Below, in pieces: positions 55,147 to 64,000 of a stretch of 64,000 nucleotides of DNA. A model generated the notes under the pieces. The model was not told the origin of the DNA. It worked only from the letters and a program-made list of their open reading frames with translations, and did no database searches. The position numbers and the translations under genes were made by a program. The DNA is from Schizophyllum amplum (taxonomy: Eukaryota; Basidiomycota; Agaricomycetes; Agaricales; Schizophyllaceae), in NCBI GenBank assembly GCA_007026445.1, contig VDMD01000047.1:124001-188000 (forward strand), read 5' to 3'. How positions within the stretch are numbered: position 1 is the first letter of the stretch; each line of letters begins with the position of its first letter.

Positions 55147-55552
55147 GATACTATGCTTCACCTAGTGTTTACCTGAATCGCCGAATTCGCGTAAACACTG
55201 TTTCTCGGGCTTGCGAAGTCGGAATTGAGCGCGGAAAAAACGTAGACATATGTAGTCAGAAGCAACGAACACGTTGGTGAAGACCGCTTGAGCTCAAAGT
55301 TCGTCGTTGGCTGTCTGTTGCGAAACGAGGCGCTGATGGGATCAACAAAATTTGATGCCTTTCCAGCGCCTTTTCACGTTCCATATCATCAACGCCTCAC
55401 TCTACACTCAAGCAGTCTTCACCATCGTTTCCGCTGCCTATAAATACGTATGTCTGAGTTTTTTCCTCGTCCAAATCCGACTTCCCAAGTCCAAGAAACA
55501 GTGTTTACGCGAAAACGGCGATTCCGGTAAACACTGGGTGGAGCATAGTATC
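55147..55552. repeat. Imperfect inverted repeat with 146-bp arms and a 114-bp loop
   Basis: The left arm 55147-55292 and the reverse complement of the right arm 55407-55552 align end to end, at roughly 80 percent identity by eye. Each arm itself holds AGTGTTTAC...GTAAACACT, a shorter nested inverted pair. The right arm overlaps the 3' end of the truncated paralogue gene (minus strand). Confidence 0.8.
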
Positions 55553-56044
55553 GGACGCTGTGTGAATATCGGACGCGGTATATGTGGGCGGCATGCGCAC
55601 TGCCGGCGAGACGGGCTCGAGCGGGGGCGACGGCGGCAACGGCTTGCTGGCCGAGAGGCGGAAGTCGTCCTTTGTCCGCGAAGGCATGTTGCCCTTCGTC
55701 TGCGAGGGCATGTTGCCCTTCGTCTGCGAAGGCACGATGTCCTTCGTCCGCGAGCAACCGCGATCCCGGCCTTTGCTGAGGCTCATATCCCGCTCCTGAC
55801 CTTTGCTGAGGCTCGTATCCCGATCCCGGTCTTTGCCACTCATATCCCGCTCCCGCAGCGTACTCGCGGCAGCCGCCCTTGCACGTGCGCATGGCGACGC
55901 GCGGGCAACGACGACGAGCTGGCTCTTGTTGACGAGCTGGGTCATGTTGGTGAGCTGGGTCATGTTGGCGAGCGGGGCCTTGTTGGCGAGCGCGTCCTTG
56001 TTGACGAGCGGCTGGCCCGCGGCGAGGATGGAGTTGGTCGACAT
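55505..56044 (-). pseudogene. Truncated paralogue of the adjacent tail-anchored protein gene
   Basis: Starts at ATG 56044 with MSTNSILAAGQPLVNKDALA, closely matching the start MSTTSILVAAQLAAAHAAPS of the gene at 59299. The 179-codon frame has repeats (LANMTQLTNMTQLVNKSQL, then SLSKGQERDMSLSKGRDR, PSQTKGNMPSQTKGNMPS) and the Pro-rich KPLPPSPPLEPVSPAVRMPP. It ends without the hydrophobic segment and CxxC that close the full-length protein. The end falls inside the inverted repeat, so the missing 3' part may have been lost in the same rearrangement. A functional short protein cannot be excluded. Confidence 0.5.
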
Positions 56045-56090
56045 GGTGGGTGTGTTCGGTTGGGGGCGTGTTAGGTCGGCGGGGGGCGTG

Positions 56091-56126
56091 TGTGTATGTG
56101 TGTGTGTGTGTGTGGGGGGGGGGGGA
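56091..56126 (+). repeat. TG microsatellite followed by a G run
   Basis: About ten TG dinucleotides with one interruption, followed by about a dozen G. It lies just upstream of the truncated paralogue. Confidence 0.85.
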
Positions 56127-56318
56127 GTTGCAAGTCGGTGGGGGGCGTGTCAAGAAGTCGGCGGGAAGAAGGCGTGACGGATAGGCGGAGACAGATATGG
56201 CGGGGACGTCGAGCACGACTGCAGGGTCGTCGAGTACGGCTGCAGGGTCGTCGAGTACGGCTGCAAGATCGTCGAGGGGGAAATCGATAAGTACAAGTTG
56301 ATTCCAGGACCCGTTCAC

Positions 56319-57051
56319 TCGCGGCGTCGTGCTTTATAACCGTGACGCGACCCCGCGCCGTACAGCTTTTGTACACGGCCCCTCGCCGTGTGTTTGTCCG
56401 AGAATTCGTCTCAGCGGCATCGCTTTCTGATGTGATTTATGTGAAGGATGCAGCGGATTGGGGCACGATTGTGGCAGGATCATTGTAGATTGTTCAAGCA
56501 AGATCGTTGCAGGCTGTGAATTGAATATAAGTATACAGCGCACTGACAGTTGATACTGATTGGGCTATGATGGGGGCTGGAAAGGCTGATGAGGGCGATC
56601 GCGTGTGAAGGAACTTGAAAGGCACTACACTACACACTTTGAGTCTAACTTCTGTAGGCATGTTCAAAGCGACGAGTTCAAAGTAGAAACCTGAGGCTCG
56701 GGTTTGGTCCTGGGGCGAGGTGAAGGTCCTCGCAGGCAAAAATCGAGTAATCAAGTCATCAGAGGAGCCTGCAGGAGAAGCGTTACTGTGACCAGGTTAT
56801 TACCTCTATTATTCAGGAGCAACTACTTACGATTTCGTTTTAGTTGAGAGCTCTGTTCTTCACAAAGCGCGCGTATCCCCAGAGGCTATGTACTGTCAAC
56901 GGCCTAATAGACGAGCGGGCGATGACCTGACAGATACGTGGGCTGGCAGCGCGAGAACGGGAAGGGGGGAGGGTCCAGGCCCACTCACGTCCTTGACCCC
57001 CAGTCACGTTCGTCCTCAACCCCCGCTCACGTCCTCATCGACATCCCCCAC
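56319..57051. other. Intergenic between the two paralogues
   Basis: No gene recognised. The interval 56930-57050 is C-rich with CCCACTCACGTCC-like repeats and is the 3' region of the full-length gene. Confidence 0.5.
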
Positions 57052-59299
57052 TCACTCCACTCCCCCACTTCCCACACCGTCCGCGTCGCTGATATCCTTC
57101 GCCTTCATCATCTTCCTATCCGCCCGCCTCACCCTAATCCCACAATGGACGCAACGGTGCTCGCTGTCGGCGCTAAGAAGAGGTTGAGCGTGGGTAGGGA
57201 AAGAGGTTGAGCGTGAACAGACGAGAGAGAGGAGAGGGGGAGAGGGAAAGAGATTGAGCGTGAATAGGGACAAAGGTTGAGCGTGGAATAGACGAGAGAG
57301 AGGAGAGGGGGGGAGGGGTTCAGAGCGACGGAAAGACCTCAGGCATGACAGGAAGGGCTGAAGCACGACAGAAAAAACTCAGGCATGACAAAAACGACTC
57401 GAGCTCGACAGGAAGGACTCAAGCACAACAAAAAGAACTCAAGCTCAACAGACAAGACTAGCACGAAAGAAAGGACTCAAACACTCACTACAACCCCGCG
57501 AGCCCGATCGGGAATAACAGCACGGAGGAGACGACGCCGGCGGTGCCGTAGCGGCGGCGGGTGTCGTGCTGGCCCGCGGCGCAGGCGGCGTGGTGGTCGG
57601 TCGAGGAGGCGGTAGGGTGGTCGGTCGAGGAGGTGGTGGGGTGGTCGGTCGATGAGCGGGTAGGATGGGCGGTCGACGAGCCGGTAGGATGGTCGGTCGA
57701 GGACGCGGTGGGGCGGTCGGGGTAGGGTCTTGTCGCCAGCGATGTCTCGTCCGCCAATGACGGATAGGTCGATGCGGTACTGCTGGCGGACGGCCGTCGG
57801 GCGTGTGGGTGTCTCGAGGGTTGCCCGTCGTCTTCAGTGGATGGGCGCCGGACGTGTACCGATGGTCGCTGACCGTGTACCGATGGTCGCTGGCCGTGTA
57901 CTGACGGCTGCCCTTCCCTCGCTGCCTGCCCTCCGCTCGAAGCAGATGTTCGCTCGTCGTCCGCAGAAGATGGCCCCTCAACGAACTCGAGAGTATAGGG
58001 CGGCGGTGGGGCGTCGTATGATGTTGAGCTACCAGAGTTCGTGCGCGCGGTGTTCGCGCGTGAGAGGACGCCGAGGAAAGGTGTCACTGCACCCGTACCA
58101 GGAAACGACGGCATCGCGGCCCCACCAGGAAGAGGCGGGACCGCACCCCTAGCAGGCAGAGGCGGGACCGCGTCCGCAGAGGAGCGCGACCGGCGGTGGA
58201 TGTGTGGGCCGTGGGTGGACGCTGCGCGGGGACGCGGGGCATACAAGGTGCCAGGGCTTGCAGTGCCAGAGGTTGCGTCGTGCGAGGTGACAGGTCTCGC
58301 AGCAGACGAAGTGCCAGAGTTTGCCTCGTACGAGGTGACAGGTCTCGCAGTAGACGAAGCGACAACGCGTATGGTTTGCGACGAACCAGGACTCGTGTCG
58401 TATGAAGTCACAGGACGCTCTGCAGGACTCGCGTCGTAAGTGGTGACGGGCCGCTCAACATACGAGGCGCTAGGAGATGCATCATATGAAGTAGCGGGAC
58501 GGGTACCAGACGGAGCGCCCGGACGCGCATTATACGAAGCCCCCGGACGCGCACTATACGAAGCGCCCGGACGCGCGGCAAACGAAGCGACGGCCGCGTT
58601 GTAGAACGAGGCAGCGTGCGCGGGGATGGGTCGCGATGGCGCGTCATGGGAAGGTGATGAATGGGATGGCTCGGGGTCCGAGCCCGGCGGGGGCGTAGAG
58701 GGCACAAGTCCCGGTGTAGACGCCGGTGAAGGGAAGGATGCAAGCGCAGGCGATGGCACTGCGGAGGGTACATATGCGGGGGCCGGCAGAGGCGCGGGTG
58801 TAGGTTCCGGGGAGGGTAAATATGGCGGGGGTACAGCAGTGGGGGTCGAGGATGCCTCCGGGGGCATGTACGCGGGTGATGGCGTGGGCTGCGTCGATGA
58901 GGCGCGCGGTGGGCGCGGTTTCCTGATCGAGAGGCGGGATTGGGATGATGCAGAGGAGGCATTGTCTGTGGTTTGCGAGGAAGCCACGTCCGTCGCACGC
59001 GAAGATACGCTGGACGAGGCCGAAGAATGCGCTATCCTAGGACAGGATGCAATCTTGCGAGGGGCAGGGGAGGCGTCCTTGCGTGGTGCAGGGGACGTAT
59101 CTCTCCGTGGATGGGTCGTGTTTTCACGGAGCCGCGATCTGTCCCTTTGACGCGCAGGAGAGAGATCTGTGCGGTGCGGGGTCGCTGACAGAGGAAATGG
59201 GTCGACACGAGTATCATGGGCAGCCTCCCTCGCACGGGCGCTGGGGGCAGCATGCGCGGCGGCGAGCTGTGCAGCGACGAGAATGGAGGTGGTCGACAT
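57052..59299 (-). CDS. Pro/Ser-rich protein with a C-terminal membrane helix and CxxC, BRI3-like ending
   Basis: Starts at ATG 59299. Exons are 59299-57489 and 57172-57052, with a 316-bp intron; the exon sum of 1932 nt gives 643 aa. The body is disordered and repetitive: units around RPVTSYDASPG (about residues 240-330), QRPSVHGQRPSVH, and STDHPTASSTDHPT-type repeats near 560-590. A PPPYTLEFVEG motif precedes the end. The C-terminus has RRRYGTAGVVSSVLLFPIGL, a likely membrane helix, then a short CVHCGIRV ending. This helix-plus-CxxC arrangement resembles brain protein I3-like tails common in agaricomycetes, with PPPY as a possible WW-domain ligand. The function is unknown. The intron is itself built of two tandem arrays (CACGCTCAACCTCTTTCCCT type and GTCGTGCTTGAGTCCTT type). 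Confidence 0.7.
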
Positions 59300-60076
59300 C
59301 GTATTTGAGCCGAGGCGTGGGTGTCCGAGCGATATGCGATGTCGCGTAGGGAGGATATGCGCCTTGCGGTCGCGGTTTTGTTCACTTGCGGCGTCAGCAG
59401 CGCGCAGCTTTATCCGCCACTGTCGAGGGCAGCTTTATACACCACCGTCGCGGTATGTTTTGAGTGTGGTGCATGTCGCGTTCGTCTCGGCATCGTCATT
59501 TGATGTGCAGGAGTCTCGGGCGGAGCGATTGTTGCAGGCCGTAACAAGGTGCGTGTGAAAAAACAAGGTCACTGCAGGCCGGAAGCGTCACGCTCTGGCC
59601 ACGCTTCAAGTTGAAGTCGTTCAACTTGAGGTTCAACACAGGTTCAACGTTCAACATCTAACGTTTTGAAGCTAAGATTCCAATCCAAATTGTTGGACGC
59701 TGGCGATCCTCGCGCATTCAGTGTGGATCTCGCACCAAGTTCCACGTTTTGTATGCATGTAAAGGCTTCGAACTCGTACAAATACATGTGTTGCTTTGCA
59801 ATCTTACCAGGCTTGTCTTCAGTCTCCGTCCTCGAATTTTTACTACGTCCCAAAATCTCAACATCTCACGAATGGGCCGTCGTCGCCCAGTCATCATCGA
59901 ACATTCGAGTGCAGTCGTCAGTAAAGTCCTGAAATCCAGCATCAGATTAACAGAAGCGAGGATATCAGCAGAAAGATGGAAACAGTCTGGAGGAGGATAG
60001 CACCAAAATGGATGACAGCGATCTGAAAGGGGGGCGACCAAAGCGACGAAATCAAGCAGAAGGAAGACAAGCAGGA
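59300..60076. other. Intergenic, about 0.8 kb
   Basis: Promoter of the BRI3-like gene and 3' region of the next minus-strand gene. Repeated GTTCAAC words occur at 59606-59656. No gene recognised. Confidence 0.5.
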
Positions 60077-61798
60077 TCAGAAAACAATGAGGTCACGCAC
60101 ATCCTCGTCACCATCCCACACCTCATCATCGCTGTCAAAGTCCGGCTCGTAACGCTCGTACCAGCTCTCCGGGAACACCCCCAGTGAGAACGGCGCATTT
60201 GCCCCCGGCGCCAGGAGCCCGTCTTCCCCTATCACTGGGGGCGGCGCATCCACCCCCGCCGCCCGAGCCAGGTCCCGGTCCGGACCCGGGAGCAACACGC
60301 GGACATCCAGAGGGTACACCACCCGCGGGGGCGCGCCGAACGGGGAGGGCAGCGCGAGCAGCCGCGCGCGACGCGTCTGGTAGTCCGCGTCCTCCTTCCG
60401 TACGTGATGCAGCGGCAGCCCGTCGGGCCCGATAGCCTGGAAGCGGGGCGCGAGCGCCTCGGGCACGAATCGATCGACGATCTGCCCGTGGACGGGGTGG
60501 TCGACGTAGATATGGTGGTCGTCGATGGCGTAGGGGGCGCCGGAGGCGTCGACGAGGAAAGCGGGGTCCATGCTGCGGGCGCGCAGGGCGTCGCGGATAG
60601 GCATGCTATAGGGGACCGCCGGGGTTGGGTTGTCGAGGACTTCGATAGCGTACGGCCTGTTGTGGGGGTCATAAGGAGTGTAAACCCTGTCAGCGGAGTG
60701 GCCATGAGCTTAGAAGTCAAAAGCTCTGTGGGGGATGGCCGTACAGGATATTGCGGAATATCAAGTGGTCTTGGTCGATGCGAATGAGCTCCCCGCAGAT
60801 GTAGTCCGTTGGCTGTATGAGCAAGCTCGCGGCTGGCGGGATGCATATCTTCAGAGGGTCTGCTGGAAGACCTTCCTTGTCTTCGTCTTTCGAAAAACGC
60901 AATCAATCAGCCTTACAGAATTCAGGACAAAAGGATTTGGAGAAACTGACCGTGCAAGTCCACTGTTACCAATCCGGCGAGCACGCAGTCCGCCCGTACG
61001 TCATGCACGATCACGCTCACTAACCAGATCTTCGGCTCCTGCAGAAGGGCGCTCAGCGGGTTTGCGGCCCCATCCGCGCCTTCGAAGGCGTCTGCAATGC
61101 AGGTACGTAGAGTCAGGGCCGCGCGAGCACAGCGATGCCAGTGGCGCGCCGTCAGTACGTCCGTTCGAGTATACTTGATCTGGTCTAATGGCAGAAAAGC
61201 ATGATTGCGCAAGAAGTCGAGGAAGAGGCACATATGGTGGACGGATGTGCGTGTGTGGTCTGCGTATTCTTCACCCCTTGGGGTGTCGGGGGACAGTGCG
61301 CGTGCTGGGAAGCATAGGAAGGAGAGCATCAAGAGAATGCTGGCTGCAGTGAGGATGTCAGCCTCCTACCTGAGATATACTGGACGAAGTTCTCCAACTC
61401 ATTGCTGACTTGGCGCGCTTGGATGCGGCATTCGTCTGCCTTTCGATGATGGGTGTCTACAAAAGGTCAGGCTGGACACTCCACAAAGAAGTAAGGCTTG
61501 AGAGCGCGAAAAATCTAGCGCGTGCGATTACGCCAGTACCGATGTGGAATGCGACAAAGGATGGAACGTACGATTATAATGCGTAAGGAACGCTTTCTTG
61601 AACGTGCTGGCGCCGTGCGAGTCGTTATAATTCAGTGTGAACTCGCGATGCGCAATCCAAAGATCCAAGGCCGTTGAAACGGTGATTGCCTGCAATGCGA
61701 GGGTCAGCGGGCGGTGATATGGATGGGACGTGAATTGGGAAGCGTACCTTTGCAAGACCGCCTGGGGTGCTACCATCGAGCGCTGGCGAAAAACTCAT
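60077..61798 (-). CDS. Unrecognised multi-exon protein
   Basis: Probable ATG at 61798 (MSFSPALDGSTPGGLAK). An intron at 61747-61690 leads to AITVSTALDLWIAHREFTLN. Later exons carry HHRKADECRIQARQVSNELE, HTRTSVHHMCLFLDFLRNHA, LLQEPKIWLVSVIVHDVRAD, KICIPPAASLLIQPTDYICG, RVYTPYDPHNRPYAIEVLDN and a long last exon (DALRARSMDPAFLVDASGAP ... ending DEDVRDLIVF, stop at 60077). Six or seven exons give about 430 aa. The C-terminus is acidic (FDSDDEVWDGDED). Amino-acid composition and spliced continuity are convincing for a real gene, but I do not recognise the family. Central exon borders are approximate. Confidence 0.55.
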
Positions 61799-62072
61799 TG
61801 CTGAGGATGTCGAGCAGAACCTTGGAGTCGTCACTTGTAGAAAGGACAAGTCCGGCCCCAGTTGCAGGCGGGAACGGATGAGAGCTGGCGACCTCACGCA
61901 CAGAAGCGAAGAAAGCGGGGGGAGTTAGGGAGCATGGAAGATGAGGAGGAGAGTCAAGATGCAAGGTAACATTGAATTAGCAGGGTAATTAACGGTGTAC
62001 ACAAAGGCTCCCGCGCCTTTGTGTCCCAGCCGCCGGCCGGGTCACTTACGAACCTACTTACATCATGGTCGG

Positions 62073-62080
62073 GACCAAGG
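62073..62080 (+). repeat. Left target-site duplication GACCAAGG
   Basis: Exact 8-bp match to 63585-63592, immediately outside the element ends. Confidence 0.85.
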
Positions 62081-63584
62081 AGGACCCCTGAATATACGCC
62101 TAAATGTCTGATACCAAAATCACCCTTTCTGGGCGTTCTTGTCCGGACACCAAAAAGTCGATTCCGCGGTTCTTGTCCGGACTTGTATCAGGCCTAGAAA
62201 ATATTCATTTTTTTGCTGATTTTTTTTCACGGGCTACAAGGTTGTTTTTAGTGATACTTGAAGCTTTTTTAGCCTTTCACTGCAGCGGGATAACCCGCTC
62301 GAGCTTTACAAAGGCATAAAATAATATTTTGGGCAAGTTTTGGGCGAATCGAACCATCGAGCAGCGAAAACAACCGGAAACGTGCTGAAATCGCGAGTAA
62401 ACCGCTGCACCACGAAGCCTTTCTTGGGCACTATTACACAGCCAGTGATCGGCCGATGGGTAAAGCATACTCTCCGCTATGAGCAGCTTATAGGCTGGCC
62501 TATATTTTATTCATCGAATTCGCAAGAATATCGCACGTTCCTGCATCATGGGCTGACCATGGATCGGCAGGTTCGGCACGGCATATTAGTCAGCAGCCGC
62601 CACCGTGGCAACCAGCGCGCCGCAGCGCGCTCGCTGCTTCAGCCGGCGCTACGCCCAGTACCCGCGACCGGTCAATGCTGACGATAAGCATGTTGTATTG
62701 GGTGCTACTATATGAGCAGTAGCAGTACAGGAATATGGAGTGTACAATGTACATAAGGGGTGATAGGGTTGGAGTAGGTATACCCGGGGGTGCCGCCGCT
62801 ACGTTCTGTGGTGCCCCCTTCAGGCTTCAGCGCGACCGTACCCTCCGTTGTAGGTATGAGCACTGTACATAACCTGTGCACCGTCACATCAGCAAGGTGA
62901 ACGGTGGGCTTGCTGTAGTCCGCGTACCACGAAGATCCTTTCGAAAAATTTGCTCCGCCTCTCGACCATATTCAGGCCGAATCAGATGCTCTTGAAGCTA
63001 GCAGACTCTTGCGACCTTGCACGAGCGACGAGGCATCCAGGTCCCAGTTGTGGAGGAGCGATAGCGGCGGGGTAAACAGATGGTGATGGTGGGCCTCACA
63101 ATGGCAGTGATAGAGATAGAGGGAGGAAGCGGGACAGAACGGGACTTGGTCAAGTTGGTGGAAATTTACGACGCCGTGCGTCACCTGATGGGCTCGGCAT
63201 ATTCCGACGCGAGCCATAGATAATCTATGGGTGCTGCCCTATGCGGTGCTCATGATGCAGGAACGTCCGATTTTCGTACGAATCCGATGCATATTCCGCA
63301 GGGGCCTCATGAGAATTCCATGCTACTCCTCAACTCATAGATTACCCATAGGCCGATCACTGGGTGTGTACTGACTGTGAATGAGAGTTGGCAGCCTTCC
63401 TGGTCAAGACCGTGGGCGGCGGACGCCGCCGGTCCATCCGTGTCCGGACTAGTATCAGACCTTGACCGCCTTCCAGCCCAGTGCCAGCCGTTCGTGTCCG
63501 GACTCGTACCAGACCTTGGCCCTCAATTTTGGCCATTCTTGTCCGGACTCGTATCAGACATTTAGGCGTATATTCAGGGGTCCT
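62081..63584. mobile_element. Non-autonomous DNA transposon with 34-bp TIRs and 8-bp target duplication
   Basis: The first 34 bases (AGGACCCCTGAATATACGCC, then TAAATGTCTGATAC) recur as a perfect reverse complement at the other end (63551-63584). Both ends are flanked by GACCAAGG (62073-62080 and 63585-63592), an 8-bp target duplication. Subterminal copies of TGTCCGGACTCGTATCAGAC-like words occur at both ends (two near 62140-62200, three at about 63439-63560). The 1.5-kb interior has no transposase-like ORF. Eight-base duplications are made by hAT and by KDZ (Zisupton-type) elements;the TIR start does not match the usual hAT CAGRG, so the superfamily is left open. Confidence 0.85.
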
Positions 63585-63592
63585 GACCAAGG
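63585..63592 (+). repeat. Right target-site duplication GACCAAGG
   Basis: Exact 8-bp match to 62073-62080. Confidence 0.85.
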
Positions 63593-63869
63593 GCCGTCGG
63601 CGGAGCCATCAATACGTGTTCGCTCGACTTCTTGAATCAGAATGTTCGAATAAACGTTCAAACTCAAGCTCAGGTCCTGCTTGCTTTTTGCTGTCCTTCC
63701 CTCAAACGACAGTGTTCAAGGCCCTCCAACCTATAGTCATTTCCAAGTATCCTACACCCGATGAATTAAAATACACTAAACGCTAGCAAGTGCCGCCGAA
63801 GTGATAAAGCGCTGCCCATGCCAGTGGGACAGCTAGGTCGTCAAAATGTTCAGAGCATATGCTGCTTGT

Positions 63870-64000
63870 TCAAGCCTCATCCCCCTCCCAGCGCGCGATG
63901 CGCTGCTTCAGCTGCTGCATGCGTGCGCGGTTGTTGCTGTTGCGGCCGTTGCCACGACCGTTACCGCCGCGCCCGTTGCCGTTGCCATTCGAGTTGTTGT
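63870..64000 (-). CDS. C-terminus of an Asn/Gly/Arg-rich protein, cut by the window edge
   Basis: The last 42 codons of a minus-strand gene. They include NSNGNGNGRGGNGRGNGRNS, NNRARMQQLKQRIARWEGDE and A, stop 63872-63870. The RG/NG repeats resemble RGG-type RNA-binding tails, and the final amphipathic helix MQQLKQRIARWE is likely conserved. The identity of the gene cannot be told from this piece. Confidence 0.6.
   Translation of the reverse strand, partial: NNSNGNGNGRGGNGRGNGRNSNNRARMQQLKQRIARWEGDEA

Overview
The window is about 64 kb of nuclear DNA from a filamentous basidiomycete, most likely an agaricomycete and probably a wood-decay polypore. The evidence is the many short introns (mostly 46-70 bp, GT...AG, donors such as GTGCGT and GTGAGT), dense genes on both strands, short intergenic gaps, and family content: a KAR5/Tht1 karyogamy protein, a lineage-typical serine-peptidase-like protein, a divergent G-protein alpha subunit and small secreted proteins. 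Exon boundaries were worked out by hand from splice sites and reading phase. They are firm where in-frame exon lengths add up, and approximate elsewhere.

Layout: 1-1.3 kb, 3' part of an unrecognised gene (+). 1.4-2.8, F-box protein (-). 3.75-5.35, coiled-coil DUF4048-like protein (-). 5.6-5.9, broken MYND finger (+). 6.6-8.6, trypsin-like-fold protein with a frameshift (+). 9.3-11.2, GH5 hydrolase (-). 11.8-12.1, small secreted or ER-type ORF (-). 12.3-14.2, CDC73 of the Paf1 complex (+). 14.6-17.2, KAR5 (+). 18.2-21.9, CCCH/RBR ubiquitin ligase (+). 23.4-25.4, G alpha (+). 25.8-29.1, tRNA m5C methyltransferase NCL1/TRM4 (+). 29.4-32.9, a complete PIF/Harbinger transposon. 33.2-36.4, LARP-type RNA-binding protein (-). 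38.8-39.8, PMP3 (+). 40.6-42.4, MFS permease (+). 42.7-47.3, two inverted small secreted paralogues around RPN14/PAAF1. 47.6, tRNA-Leu(CAG). 48.1-51.4, aldehyde dehydrogenase (-). 51.9-53.9, DUF202 membrane protein (+). 54-59.3, a repeat-rich stretch with a full-length and a truncated paralogue of a Pro/Ser-rich tail-anchored protein (-). 60.1-61.8, unrecognised gene (-). 62.1-63.6, a non-autonomous DNA transposon with 8-bp target duplications. 63.9-64.0, C-terminus of an NG/RG-rich protein (-).

Most genes are unrelated housekeeping or lineage-specific genes and do not form a pathway cluster. The most notable features are: the Harbinger element, whose two genes, 230-bp terminal repeats and TAA target duplication all look intact; the second, 1.5-kb element; a pair of inverted secreted-protein genes sharing exon structure and a TATA element; unrelated minisatellites in successive introns of one aldehyde dehydrogenase gene; a 146-bp-arm inverted repeat; a G alpha whose catalytic Gln is replaced by Ser; and single-base deletions in at least five otherwise conserved genes, which look more like assembly error than biology.
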